This document shows positions 51,324-59,949 of a stretch of DNA of 64,000 bases, one piece after another. The stretch's first letter is position 1. Each line of letters opens with the position of its first letter. The translations under genes were made by a program, and so were the position numbers. The notes beneath the pieces are model-generated. The model had not been told where the DNA came from, ran no database searches, and saw only the letters and a list, made by a program, of their open reading frames with translations. The DNA is from Chloroflexota bacterium (GTDB lineage Bacteria > Chloroflexota > Dormibacteria > Aeolococcales > Aeolococcaceae). Location: the NCBI GenBank assembly GCA_005880985.1, contig VBIQ01000013.1, forward strand, positions 149,349-213,348, in the 5' to 3' direction.

Positions 51324-51340
51324 CCGCCGCCGTGCGGCGG
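51324..51340. terminator. Short GC hairpin between convergent genes
   Basis: CCGCCGC/GCGGCGG, 7 bp with a CGT loop, just past the DUF971 stop. A weak bidirectional terminator candidate. Confidence 0.4.
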
Positions 51341-51373
51341 GCTCGCGAGTCCGGGTCCGGCGCGAGCTCCGCG

Positions 51374-51661
51374 CTAGGAGCGGAAGTAAGTGACCAGCAC
51401 CAGCGCGCTCATCGCCATCGAGGCGGCGAACATACCGACGACCATCCAGCCGAAGGTGCCGATGCGCCGCGACAGCGGGGCGAAGGCGATCACCCCGGGA
51501 GCCTCCCAGCCGCAGAGCGGGCAGTGACCGTCGGTATAGCGCGGCCGGAACGGCCAGGAGTCGACCGGGCAGATCGCCCTCGCCTCCCGAGCCGCCACCG
51601 TGGTGCGCCAGCCGGCGAGCCCGTCGGAGAGGCGGCCGAAGCGCCGCGCGACCGCGCTCAT
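51374..51661 (-). CDS. Small zinc-ribbon membrane protein
   Basis: A 95-aa protein. CPVDSWPFRPRYTDGHCPLCGW carries Cys residues in a zinc-ribbon-like arrangement, followed by a C-terminal membrane helix (FGWMVVGMFAASMAMSALVLVTYF). Function unknown. Its ATG overlaps the stop of the preceding 474-aa membrane protein by 4 nt, placing it last in the Liv transporter operon. Confidence 0.65.
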   Translation of the reverse strand: MSAVARRFGRLSDGLAGWRTTVAAREARAICPVDSWPFRPRYTDGHCPLCGWEAPGVIAFAPLSRRIGTFGWMVVGMFAASMAMSALVLVTYFRS

Positions 51662-53082
51662 GTCGCCGCCGCCTTGGCCATGGCGCCACCGTGGCGCCAC
51701 CACCAGATGCTACACAGCGTGCCCACCAACAGCGACTGCCACATGAAGTAGAGGAGCAGCAGCCAGAGCGGCTTGTTCTTGATCAGCGACGAGGCGGGCG
51801 CTGCCGGCAGAGAGCTCTTGCCGGCCGGTGGCGCCGTCGTCGTGCCTGGCGCGGTGGTGCCGGGAGATCCTGGCGAGCCCAGCGTCGCCGGCGAACCCTC
51901 GGTGCCGGGAACATAGCCGGAGCCGGTCGCCAGGCCGCTGCCACCCAGCGAGCCGGCACCCAGACCGCCGAGGTCGACCGCAGCCGCGGACGGCACCGCC
52001 AGGTTGTCGGCAAAGACGTAGCCGAGGGTGTGCTGGACGGTCTGCTGCGGTGGCCCTGGCTGGGTCTCGGACACCCGGACTCCGGTGGCGGTGACCGTCT
52101 CCTGCGCCGTCGAGGTCTTGATGTCTGGGGCCACCTCGGTGATGGTGAGACCGGCGGCGGCGAGGATCTGGTTGAGCTGCTGATTGGCCTGTTGAAGCTG
52201 GTCGAGGGGCACGGTGTTCGGGCCAACTGTGAGCCCATCCTTGCCGACCGAGGCGGGCGCACCGCCGACGGTGACGTCGCCCACGTTGACGGTGATGGTG
52301 GCCTTGGGGGTGCCGGAATTGATGATGGTGACGGCGGTGTGGACATCGTGGAAGTCGACTGCGCCGCCACCGAAGCTGGCGTTCTGCACTCGGGAGTCGC
52401 CGCTCGCGATCAGCCCCTGCGCCGCGTCAAGGGTCACCGAGCTGCTGGCGGTGTCACCGTCGGTGCCATCGGGATTCGCAGCGCTGGCGACCACCTGGGG
52501 ATGCGCGGCGGCCGCCTGTGGGGTGAGGAAGCGGGCCCGCCAGGCGCTGAAGGCGGCGTTGAAGGCGGCGATCCTCACCGACTGCGCCGACGCGGCGCTC
52601 GACTGTCCGGATGCGGTGTTTCCGCCGGCGCTGGCCAGGGAGCTGGCCTTGGTCGCGCCGGCGGAGGCCTCAGCGTAGGGGCCGCCCGGCGAGCCGAACG
52701 TTGCCGGCTTTGCGGCGCCGGGCGGGTACTTCTGCTCCGCGTACTGCGGCTGGGTCTTGCTCAGAACGGTGGCGACCGCGGTCTGGCCGGCTGGGCCGGT
52801 ATCACCGGGACTGGCGGTGCCCTCGGCGAAGGGAGCGTTGTCAATGTGGCTGTGGGCGAGTGGGATGTAGCTGGCGGCGAGGCCCGGAGTCCAGTTGGGG
52901 AAGGCGCCGTTGAAGTAGACGACGTAATCAGCGCCGGCGTTGATGGTCGCGTTGGTCACGTCGAAGTTGACGTTGGCACTGGCGGTGCTGCGCAGCGTCG
53001 CCACATCGAGGGCGGCAAGAAGCACCACCAATCCCGCACCAACGGTGACTGCCCGGCGGACCGGGCGGCGATCACGTGCCAC
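51658..53082 (-). CDS. Exported hypothetical protein anchored at both ends
   Basis: A 474-aa protein, not recognised. An N-terminal helix (AVTVGAGLVVLLAALDVATL) and a C-terminal helix (LWLLLLYFMWQSLLVGTLCSIWWW) flank a long exterior part: NVNFDVTNATINAGADYVVYFNGAFPNW, an Ala/Ser-rich middle, a beta-rich region (VTIINSGTPKATITVNVGDVTVGG) and a Gly/Pro/Thr-rich linker. Its start overlaps the livF 3' end by 11 nt, so it is co-transcribed with the transporter and may be a surface partner of it. Confidence 0.65.
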   Translation of the reverse strand: MARDRRPVRRAVTVGAGLVVLLAALDVATLRSTASANVNFDVTNATINAGADYVVYFNGAFPNWTPGLAASYIPLAHSHIDNAPFAEGTASPGDTGPAGQTAVATVLSKTQPQYAEQKYPPGAAKPATFGSPGGPYAEASAGATKASSLASAGGNTASGQSSAASAQSVRIAAFNAAFSAWRARFLTPQAAAAHPQVVASAANPDGTDGDTASSSVTLDAAQGLIASGDSRVQNASFGGGAVDFHDVHTAVTIINSGTPKATITVNVGDVTVGGAPASVGKDGLTVGPNTVPLDQLQQANQQLNQILAAAGLTITEVAPDIKTSTAQETVTATGVRVSETQPGPPQQTVQHTLGYVFADNLAVPSAAAVDLGGLGAGSLGGSGLATGSGYVPGTEGSPATLGSPGSPGTTAPGTTTAPPAGKSSLPAAPASSLIKNKPLWLLLLYFMWQSLLVGTLCSIWWWRHGGAMAKAAAT

Positions 53083-54037
53083 CTCTGGTTCCTCCCGACG
53101 GGGTGGGGGTCGCGGCTTCCGAAGGAGTCGCGCCGTTCTCCTGCAGGGCTTGACGGATCAGCTCGGACACGGGGACCCCGTCGCGCTCCGAGAGTTCCTC
53201 GAGGGCACGCCGCATCACCGGCGGCAGGGTCGCGGCGATCCCCTCGCGCGCCTTCTCCGCGCCGGCAGCGGCCGAGTCCTGCCAGCGGCGCCGCCTGCCG
53301 ACCTCTTCCACCTCGACGGTGACGTCGCCAAGGTAGGACCCGCGCACGAAGCTCTCGTCGGCGGCGAGGTCGGCCGCCCTCCCGGCGAAGGTGATCTCGC
53401 CCTTCTCCAGCACGTAGGCGCGGCTCGCCACGCTCAGCGCCTGGCCGACGAACTGCTCCACCAGAAGCACCGACGTGCCGCGTCGCGGAAAGGTGGCGAC
53501 CAGCTGGAAGAGGTCGGCCACGATGGTCGGGGCCAGTCCCTGCGACATCTCGTCGATGAGCAGCAGTCGCGGCCGGGCGATGATGCCGCGCGCCAGGGTG
53601 AGCATCTGCTGCTCGCCGCCCGACAGCGTACCGGCCGCCTGGGAACGCCGTTCCGCCAGCTTGGGGAAGGTGGTGTAGACCTCGTCGATGCGCTCGCCGG
53701 CGGCTGCACGCGACACTCCCGCCATCGCCGCCGCCAACCGCATCGTCTCCTCGACCCCGAGCGAGGGGAAGATGCCGCGGCCCTCGGGAACATGCACCAG
53801 GCCGCGCCGGGCGATGCGGTCCGCGGAGCGGTTGGCGATCGACTCCCCGGCGAAGCTGATCTCGCCGGACATCGCCCGGATCATTCCCGAGATCGCTCGC
53901 AGCGTCGTCGTCTTGCCGGCACCGTTGGCGCCGAGCAGAGCGACGACCTCGCCCTCCTCGACCTCGAGGTCGACCTTGAACACCACCGGGATGCCGGCGT
54001 AGCCGGTGCGCAGACCGCGGACGCTGAGCAGCGACAT
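53072..54037 (-). CDS. livF: Branched-chain amino acid-type ABC transporter ATPase with RHH-like tail
   Basis: A 321-aa LivF ATPase. Walker A GANGAGKT (36-43), signature LSGGEQ (138-143), Walker B LLLIDE (158-163) and the LVHVPEGRGIFPSL Q-loop region are intact. LivF is normally about 235-240 aa; here about 80 residues are added, of which PPVMRRALEELSERDGVPVSELIRQALQENG (272-302) resembles a ribbon-helix-helix DNA-binding module. The tail is followed by a Pro/Gly-rich end. Its ATG shares a base with the livG stop. Confidence 0.92.
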   Translation of the reverse strand: MSLLSVRGLRTGYAGIPVVFKVDLEVEEGEVVALLGANGAGKTTTLRAISGMIRAMSGEISFAGESIANRSADRIARRGLVHVPEGRGIFPSLGVEETMRLAAAMAGVSRAAAGERIDEVYTTFPKLAERRSQAAGTLSGGEQQMLTLARGIIARPRLLLIDEMSQGLAPTIVADLFQLVATFPRRGTSVLLVEQFVGQALSVASRAYVLEKGEITFAGRAADLAADESFVRGSYLGDVTVEVEEVGRRRRWQDSAAAGAEKAREGIAATLPPVMRRALEELSERDGVPVSELIRQALQENGATPSEAATPTPSGGTRGGT

Positions 54038-54801
54038 CAGGCCGCCTCCCCGAGATAGGCGCGGATCACCGTCGCGTCCTCGCGGATCTGCTCCGGTGCC
54101 CCCTCGGAGATCAGCCGCCCGAAGTCGAGGACGTAGATGTGCTCGCACACGCGCATCACCAGGGCCATGTCGTGGTCGACGAGCAGCATCGTCAGCTTGA
54201 AGCGATCGCGGATCCGGCGCAGCGTCGAGGCCAGGTCAACGGTCTCACGGGCGTCGAGACCGGCCGCAGGCTCGTCGAGGAGGAGCAGGGTGGGGCGCAG
54301 GGCGAGGGCCCGACCCAGCTCCACCCGGCGCTGCAGGCCGACGGGGAGATCACCGGCCAGCGTGTTGGCGGTGTGGCCGATACCCAGGAAATACAGCAAG
54401 CTCTGAGCTCGCTCGTCCGCCCGCTTCTCCTCGAATCGCGCCACCGGGAGCCGCAATGCGTCGGCGAGCAGGCCGCGGCGGGCGAAGGCGTCGACCGAAA
54501 CCATCAGGTTCTCCAGCACCGTCATCCGCTGGAAGAGCTGGAGGTTCTGGAAGGTGCGGGCGATGCCCATCCGAGCGCGGCGGTGCGGACGCAGTCCACG
54601 AAGGTCCTGATCGCGGAAGCGCACGTGACCCTGGTCGGCCTCGAAGACACCCGAGACGATGTTGAACATGGTGGTCTTGCCGGCGCCGTTGGGCCCGATC
54701 AGGCCGAGGATCTCGCCCTCGCGGACTTCGAAGGTGACATCCTCCAGCGCCTGCACGCCGCCGAAGCGCTTGGAGACCGAGGTGATCTCGAGGAGCGCCA
54801 T
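54037..54801 (-). CDS. livG: Branched-chain amino acid-type ABC transporter ATPase
   Basis: A 254-aa LivG ATPase. Walker A GPNGAGKT (36-43), the conserved [42 protein letters not shown] signature region (degenerate LSGGQ, read LPVGLQ) and [11 protein letters not shown]. Paired with LivF in the import complex. The ATG at 54801 touches the livM stop. The open frame extends upstream but only this start fits the family. Confidence 0.93.
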   Translation of the reverse strand: MALLEITSVSKRFGGVQALEDVTFEVREGEILGLIGPNGAGKTTMFNIVSGVFEADQGHVRFRDQDLRGLRPHRRARMGIARTFQNLQLFQRMTVLENLMVSVDAFARRGLLADALRLPVARFEEKRADERAQSLLYFLGIGHTANTLAGDLPVGLQRRVELGRALALRPTLLLLDEPAAGLDARETVDLASTLRRIRDRFKLTMLLVDHDMALVMRVCEHIYVLDFGRLISEGAPEQIREDATVIRAYLGEAA

Positions 54802-55808
54802 CAGGCGGCCTCCACCATCGACGTGTCGGCCACCGGAACGCGCGTGCGGCGATGCAGCAGATGGGCGATGTCGGCCTGCGTCTTGGCAACGATTCCCTCG
54901 GGCGTGTAGACGAGCTGGACGACCAGTGCCGCGCCGACCAGCAGCGGGAACCACTTGGCCGAGAGCGGGGTCTTGGAGAGCAGCTCCGGCCCATAGACGA
55001 AGAAGATGCCACCCAATCCCGCCGCGGCCAGCGAACCGACGCCCCACACCGTAGCGATGGCGATGATCTGCACGGAGTGGAGGAAGTCGAACGAGCCGGC
55101 GCTCACCGACTCGTTGGCGACCGCGATCAGGCATCCGGCCAGACCGGCGATAGCGGCAGAAAGGCCGAAGGCGGCCAGCTTCCAGGCGGTGACGTTGAGG
55201 CCCATGGTGCCGGCGGCCAGCTCGGAGTCGCGCACCGCTCGCAGCACCCGACCGACCTTGCCCGTGCGCAGGTTCCAGACCAGAGCGACGACCAGCAGCA
55301 GGACGACCAGGGTGAACAGATAGAAGGAGTACTCGCCGGTCAGTTGCTGGCCGAGCAGCGAGGGCTTGTGGGGATGCCACTGGGTGGAGCCACCCGAGAA
55401 CGCCGGCCAGGTGTTGGTGGCGAGCACGAAGTTGTCGAAGAAGAGGGCGACGGCGACGGTCAGCACCGCGAGCAGCAGTCCGGTCAGACGGAGGGCAGGG
55501 ATGCCGACCAGCACCCCGACGCCGGCGGCGGCCACAACGCCGACCGGCATGGCCAGCCAGAAGTTCCATCCGTGGCCATCGACCAACGCCCCGGTGGTGA
55601 AGGCACCGATGGCGGCAAAGGAGAACTGGCAGAAGGAGATCTGGCCGACGTAACCGGACAGCAGCACGACGGAGATCACCAGGATCCCGGTGATCGCCGC
55701 CAGCGCGGCCTGGTCCTGATCGAAGGCCGACAGGCGCGCCGGAAGCACCACGGCCGCGGCGATGCCGACAAGGACGAGGGAGCGGCGCAGACGGGCAGCG
55801 CTGATCAT
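54801..55808 (-). CDS. livM: Branched-chain amino acid-type ABC transporter permease
   Basis: A 335-aa permease with about nine to ten helices. [22 protein letters not shown] and [39 protein letters not shown] are the LivM landmarks, the second being the cytoplasmic coupling loop. Forms the channel with LivH. Start overlaps the livH stop (ATGA). Confidence 0.93.
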   Translation of the reverse strand: MISAARLRRSLVLVGIAAAVVLPARLSAFDQDQAALAAITGILVISVVLLSGYVGQISFCQFSFAAIGAFTTGALVDGHGWNFWLAMPVGVVAAAGVGVLVGIPALRLTGLLLAVLTVAVALFFDNFVLATNTWPAFSGGSTQWHPHKPSLLGQQLTGEYSFYLFTLVVLLLVVALVWNLRTGKVGRVLRAVRDSELAAGTMGLNVTAWKLAAFGLSAAIAGLAGCLIAVANESVSAGSFDFLHSVQIIAIATVWGVGSLAAAGLGGIFFVYGPELLSKTPLSAKWFPLLVGAALVVQLVYTPEGIVAKTQADIAHLLHRRTRVPVADTSMVEAA

Positions 55809-56710
55809 GCGGCACGCAGCCGGAGGCGGGCGCCTCCAACGCCTGGACGGTAGATCACCACCAGGGCGATGAGCACCAGGACGAACGCAGCCACCTCGTT
55901 GATACCGCCGTTGGAGGTGAAGGCGGTGGGCCACTGCTGCGCCAGGCCCAGCGCGATCGCGCCGACCAGGGTCCACGGCAGGCTGATCAGCCGGCCGATC
56001 AGCGCCGGGGTGAAGGCGTAGATGACGATGAGGGTGAGCGAGTAGGTGTTGAAGTTGATCAGCGGCGTGATCAGCACGCCCGCCACCGCTGCCATGGCCG
56101 AGCCGATCATCCAGGAAGCGGCGGTGACCCGGTTGACGTTGATGCCCCACAGTCGGGCGGAAGCGGGATCATCGGCGACCGCCCGCATCGACGCTCCCAG
56201 AGTGGTGTACTTCAGCACGGCGGCGACACCCAGCGAGAGCCCGATCGCCACCAGGAAGATGGTCAGCTGATCGAAGCCCACGATCACGTTGACAATCGGA
56301 ATGTTGAAGCCATTGGTGGGAGCCACCTCGACGGGGAGGTGGTAGTTGGTGTCCCCCCAGATCAGGCCGGCCCCGGTTTGCAGCACCAGCAGCCAGCCGA
56401 TGGTGATCGCCACCTTGGTCAGGGCCGGCCGGCCGGTGAGGGGACGGATGGTGAAGTACTCGATGATGAAGCCGATCAACGCGCCGGCGACCAACGCCGC
56501 GACCAGCCCAGCGACCGCCGGCAGGCCCTCGACGATCGAGACCTGGTAGGCGATGAAGGTGGCGAACATCGCCACCGCACCGTGGGCGAAATTGAGCACG
56601 CCGGAGACGCGGTAGATCAGCACCAGCCCGGTGGCCGCGAGCGCGTACACGCCGCCGAGCGCCAGGCCAGGAACCGTCAATGGGGCGATCAAGTGCAAGT
56701 CAGCGAGCAT
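55805..56710 (-). CDS. livH: Branched-chain amino acid-type ABC transporter permease
   Basis: A 301-aa permease. LALGGVYALAATGLVLIYRVSGVLNFAHGAVAMFATF is the LivH N-terminal signature and TTLGASMRAVADDPASARLWGINVNRVTAASWMIGSAMAAVAGVLI the coupling loop. It lies 10 nt after the substrate-binding protein gene. Typical length and topology. Confidence 0.93.
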   Translation of the reverse strand: MLADLHLIAPLTVPGLALGGVYALAATGLVLIYRVSGVLNFAHGAVAMFATFIAYQVSIVEGLPAVAGLVAALVAGALIGFIIEYFTIRPLTGRPALTKVAITIGWLLVLQTGAGLIWGDTNYHLPVEVAPTNGFNIPIVNVIVGFDQLTIFLVAIGLSLGVAAVLKYTTLGASMRAVADDPASARLWGINVNRVTAASWMIGSAMAAVAGVLITPLINFNTYSLTLIVIYAFTPALIGRLISLPWTLVGAIALGLAQQWPTAFTSNGGINEVAAFVLVLIALVVIYRPGVGGARLRLRAA

Positions 56711-56720
56711 CGCCTATGAC

Positions 56721-58121
56721 CTAGAAGCAGTTCCAGCCGGAGTAGGTCTGCCACGTGCCACCGGACTGCCTGATCCATTGCAGGCAGCCGTTGGGATCGT
56801 GGGCACCCCCGGCCGAGAAGGAGATCGGGACGGTTAACCCCGTCTGGAAGTTCTTGATCCCGTTGAGCGAGGCCAGCAGCGACTGGCGGGTGACGGGTCC
56901 GCTGATGCGCTTCACCGCCTCGACGAAGATCTTGGCGGCGACCCAGGAACCTTCCGAGTACACATCGAGTGCGTCCATCTGGCGGGGGAAGTACTTCTGG
57001 ACCGCACCGAGGTACTCGGCGACCGCCGGGTCCTTCTCGTGGCCCACCGGCTCGACCAGCGGGGTCAGCGACTCCGCGGTGGTGAAAGCCTGGTCCTGGT
57101 ACTGCTTCTCGGCCGAGGTCTTGTCGAGGCCGGAGCCGTAGAAGCGGATGTTGTAGTTCTGCCGCTTCATCGCCTGGAAGAAGCGCGCGTAGGAGAAGGG
57201 GTCGAGTCCGGCGATGATCGAGTCGGCGCCTTCGCTGCGGAGCTTGATGACCGTATCCGTGTAGTCCGGCTTGGTCGCGTCGACGGTGATGACGTCCTTC
57301 TCCTTGATGCCCTTGGAGTGGAGGGCGGCGAGCAGATGGTCCAACACCTGCTGGGTGAAGTTGGTGTTGAGGGCCACCACGCCGGGCGCCTGGATGGGCT
57401 TGCCGTCGGTGGTCTTGATATCGGCGGCATGGAGTCCCTGGCCGGTGGCGCCCTTGGCGAGATCGATCGACAAGGGATACGAGGACGAGTCGGTGAACTC
57501 GGCCGGGACCCCCAGGCCGCCGATGATGGGCATGCCGTGCGAGGTGAGGAACGGCGTCTCGGGTTGCTCACTGCTGGCCGACAGCCAGCCGACGACGGCG
57601 AGGATGTTGGCGCTGAGCAGCTGCTGCGAGCACTGGTGGCCGCGGGTGGGGTCGTAGGCGGAGTCGCAGTCGATCAGCTGGAACTTGTAGCCGTTGACGC
57701 CACCGGCAGCGTTGACCTGGTTGAAGTAGGCGCGCACCGTGTCGCGCTCGACGGTGGCGTCGAGGACGCCGGTCTCGTCGTAGGTGCCGCCCACGGTGAT
57801 GACGCCGTTGGCGACGCCGATGCTGGCGTTGGAGACCGGTGCCCTGGCGGCTCCGGCGCCCGCGACCGCGTGGCCGGCCGTGCCGGAGGTCCCCGCCGTG
57901 CCTGAGGTCCCCGCCGTGCCACTTCCGGTGGTGGGACCGGACACCGTGGCGCTGCCGCTGGTGTCGGTGGTCCCAGCACCGGTGCTGGCGGTGCCGCCTG
58001 CGCCGGTGCTGGCCCCGGCCGGCCGGCCGAGCTCGTAGGCCACGGCCCCGCCCAGCCCCAACGTGACGAGTAGGCTGACCCCCATAAAGGCGATCGCGAC
58101 CCGTTCTCGCAGGTCCATCAT
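56721..58121 (-). CDS. LivJ-type extracellular substrate-binding protein
   Basis: A 466-aa periplasmic-binding-fold type I protein. An N-terminal membrane anchor (VAIAFMGVSLLVTLGLGGAVAYEL) rather than a lipobox, then a Gly/Ser/Thr-rich linker with tandem GTAGTS units, then the receptor domain: NGVITVGGTYDETGVLDATVERDTVRAYFNQVNAAGGVNGYKFQLIDCDSAYDP. It lacks a lipid-attachment Cys, so it is tethered by the helix. The ligand may be an amino acid or another small acid, possibly aromatic or acyl given the neighbouring enoyl-CoA hydratase. The start is the ATG at 58121. Confidence 0.88.
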   Translation of the reverse strand: MMDLRERVAIAFMGVSLLVTLGLGGAVAYELGRPAGASTGAGGTASTGAGTTDTSGSATVSGPTTGSGTAGTSGTAGTSGTAGHAVAGAGAARAPVSNASIGVANGVITVGGTYDETGVLDATVERDTVRAYFNQVNAAGGVNGYKFQLIDCDSAYDPTRGHQCSQQLLSANILAVVGWLSASSEQPETPFLTSHGMPIIGGLGVPAEFTDSSSYPLSIDLAKGATGQGLHAADIKTTDGKPIQAPGVVALNTNFTQQVLDHLLAALHSKGIKEKDVITVDATKPDYTDTVIKLRSEGADSIIAGLDPFSYARFFQAMKRQNYNIRFYGSGLDKTSAEKQYQDQAFTTAESLTPLVEPVGHEKDPAVAEYLGAVQKYFPRQMDALDVYSEGSWVAAKIFVEAVKRISGPVTRQSLLASLNGIKNFQTGLTVPISFSAGGAHDPNGCLQWIRQSGGTWQTYSGWNCF

Positions 58122-58284
58122 CACCTCGAAACCTCCAACCGCTCCTGGCCACCCCACGAACTGCCCCTGTCTCAGTTATGACCATTCGCGGTGGGATTTC
58201 TTGCAGCGCTCGGCCGATTCGGCGAGGACGGCGGCCCCCCAGCTTTGAAGGGCCCGGAGGCGACCCCGGGTGCCGCGACCGCCC

Positions 58285-58290
58285 TATGCT
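58285..58290 (+). promoter_or_regulatory. -10 box (TATGCT) of TetR gene
   Basis: TATGCT ends 8 nt before the ATG at 58299, a leaderless arrangement. The 177-nt gap to the divergent substrate-binding gene would hold both promoters. Confidence 0.5.
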
Positions 58291-58298
58291 GCGGGCCG

Positions 58299-58880
58299 AT
58301 GGCCGTCGCCTCCCCGGTCGCCTCCACCCGCGAGCGTCTGGCCCGCACCGCCCTCCGCCTCTTCGCCGAGCGCGGCTACGCCGGGGTCAGCAACCGCGAG
58401 ATCGTCGAGGCCTGTGGGCTGACCAAGGGGGCGATCTACTGGTACTTCGAGAACAAGGAACACCTGTTCCGGACGGTCCTGGCCGAGGCGCTGGCCGACT
58501 TCCAGGAGCGGATCGTGGCCAGCATCGCCCCGGTCACCGGCTGGCGGGCGCGGCTGACCCGGGTCTTCCGCCTCTTCGTCGAGGTGCTCGAGTCCGAGGA
58601 CGACCCGCACCGCGACCTGCTCATGCTGCTGATCCACCAGTTCCCCGGTGAGGGCAAGGGGCCGGGGCAGGGCGACCTCGCTCGCGCCACCCAGCAGCGG
58701 CTGGTCGGTTGGATCGGCGGCGTGGTCGCCGACTACGACGGCCCCATCGAGGCAGCCGACCTGGCGGCCTTGATCCATGCCACCGGCCTGGGCGTGCTGG
58801 CCCAGACGGCGAGCGGGACCGGGGATCCACGCAGCGTGCTGACCAGCCTGCTCCGCCTCCTCGGCGCCGGCGAGGTCTGA
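58299..58880 (+). CDS. TetR/AcrR family regulator
   Basis: A 193-aa repressor. N-terminal HTH: ARTALRLFAERGYAGVSNREIVEACGLTKGAIYWYFENKEHLFRTVLAEAL, with the usual TxxxIa and Y-F-NK motifs, then a ligand domain of helices. Divergent from the Liv-type operon and 3 nt upstream of the enoyl-CoA hydratase gene, so it may regulate both, with an acyl-CoA or transporter substrate as effector. Confidence 0.88.
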   Translation: MAVASPVASTRERLARTALRLFAERGYAGVSNREIVEACGLTKGAIYWYFENKEHLFRTVLAEALADFQERIVASIAPVTGWRARLTRVFRLFVEVLESEDDPHRDLLMLLIHQFPGEGKGPGQGDLARATQQRLVGWIGGVVADYDGPIEAADLAALIHATGLGVLAQTASGTGDPRSVLTSLLRLLGAGEV

Positions 58881-58883
58881 TCG

Positions 58884-59669
58884 ATGGCGACCACCGCCTC
58901 GCCGCTCCTGGTGCAGCAGGACGCCGGCGTGATGACCCTCACCCTCAACCGGCCCGAGCGGCTCAACGCGCTGACCCCGGCGCTGCTCGACGAGCTTCTC
59001 GCCACCCTCATCGAGGCGCGCGACAGCGACAGCATCCGCGCCCTGGTGCTGACCGGCGCCGGACGCGGGTTCAGCGCCGGCGCCGACCTGCGCGACGCGT
59101 CCCACACCGGCAAGCTCGACGTCCGGGCCCGGCTGCGCAACCACTACGCGCCGGTGATCACCACGATGCGGACGATGGAGAAGCCGGTGCTCGCCGCGGT
59201 CAACGGCGTTGCCGCCGGCGCCGGGATGTCGCTGGCGCTGGCGTGCGACCTGCGCGTCGCCGCCCGCAGCGCACGGTTCATCCAGGCGTTCGTCCGCATC
59301 GGGCTGGTGCCCGACGCGGGGAGCACCTTCTTTCTCCCCCGCCTGGTGGGGATGGCCCGGGCGGCCGAGATCGCCATGCTCGGCGACGAGCTCTCCGCCG
59401 AGGACGCGCAGGCGGTCGGCCTGGTCAACCGCGTGGTGCCCGACGACGACCTGCCCGCGGTCGCGGCCGAACTGGCGGCGCGCCTGGCACGGGGACCGCG
59501 ATCGATCGGCTTGATCAAACGGGTGCTGAACCTCTCGCTCACCAGCGACCTGGCCTCACAGCTGCAACACGAGGAGGACCTGCAGGCACTGGCGGCCGCC
59601 TCAGAGGACTTCGCCGAAGGGGTGACAGCGTTCCTCGAGAAACGGCAAGCGCACTTCCGCGGACGCTGA
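58884..59669 (+). CDS. Enoyl-CoA hydratase/isomerase family protein
   Basis: A 261-aa crotonase. GAGRGFSAGADLRD and NGVAAGAGMSLALACDLRVAA form the oxyanion hole, and FVRIGLVPDAGSTFFLPRLVG is close to PaaG/PaaB-type isomerases, in which Asp replaces the second Glu. It is the second gene of the TetR unit. Substrate uncertain. Confidence 0.9.
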   Translation: MATTASPLLVQQDAGVMTLTLNRPERLNALTPALLDELLATLIEARDSDSIRALVLTGAGRGFSAGADLRDASHTGKLDVRARLRNHYAPVITTMRTMEKPVLAAVNGVAAGAGMSLALACDLRVAARSARFIQAFVRIGLVPDAGSTFFLPRLVGMARAAEIAMLGDELSAEDAQAVGLVNRVVPDDDLPAVAAELAARLARGPRSIGLIKRVLNLSLTSDLASQLQHEEDLQALAAASEDFAEGVTAFLEKRQAHFRGR

Positions 59670-59713
59670 GGCGAACAGCGTCTTTGTCGGCGGTCGGTGA
59701 TCCAGGGCTGCGG

Positions 59714-59719
59714 TATACT
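59714..59719 (+). promoter_or_regulatory. -10 box (TATACT) of tRNA-Gly
   Basis: TATACT with its end 12 nt before the mature tRNA 5' end. Confidence 0.55.
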
Positions 59720-59731
59720 CGGCCGCCGCGA

Positions 59732-59803
59732 GCGGGAGTAGCTCAGCGGTAGAGCACTACCTTGCCAAGGTAGGGGTCGCGGGTTCGAAACCCGTCTCCC
59801 GCT
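59732..59803 (+). tRNA. tRNA-Gly (anticodon GCC), probable attachment site
   Basis: Acceptor GCGGGAG/CTCCCGC, D-arm GCTC/GAGC, anticodon loop TTGCCAA with GCC, T-arm CGGGTTCGAAACCCG, discriminator T. CCA is not encoded exactly (CCCA follows). A tyrosine recombinase gene starts 146 nt downstream, the classic arrangement for an island integrated at a tRNA 3' end. Confidence 0.95.
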
Positions 59804-59886
59804 CCCAGCTCCGCCTCCGAGTTGGTTTCGAGTTGAGCGAAGTCAACAACCAGGTGGCTTGACCCGTCGGTCGAAAACCTCAAAGA

Positions 59887-59912
59887 AAGTGGTCACATTC
59901 TTCAGACCACTT
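59887..59912 (+). promoter_or_regulatory. Inverted repeat upstream of integrase
   Basis: AAGTGGTC (59887-59894) and GACCACTT (59905-59912) flank a 10-nt spacer, immediately before the -35 of the integrase promoter. A likely operator for an island regulator or an arm-type recombinase site. Confidence 0.5.
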
Positions 59913-59914
59913 AC

Positions 59915-59943
59915 TTGAACTTTTAGTAGCAAGGGGGTACGCT
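59915..59943 (+). promoter_or_regulatory. Integrase promoter (-35 TTGAAC, -10 TACGCT)
   Basis: TTGAAC at 59915-59920 and TACGCT at 59938-59943 are separated by 17 nt; the ATG lies 6 nt further on, so the message is leaderless. Confidence 0.6.
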
Positions 59944-59949
59944 GCGGGC

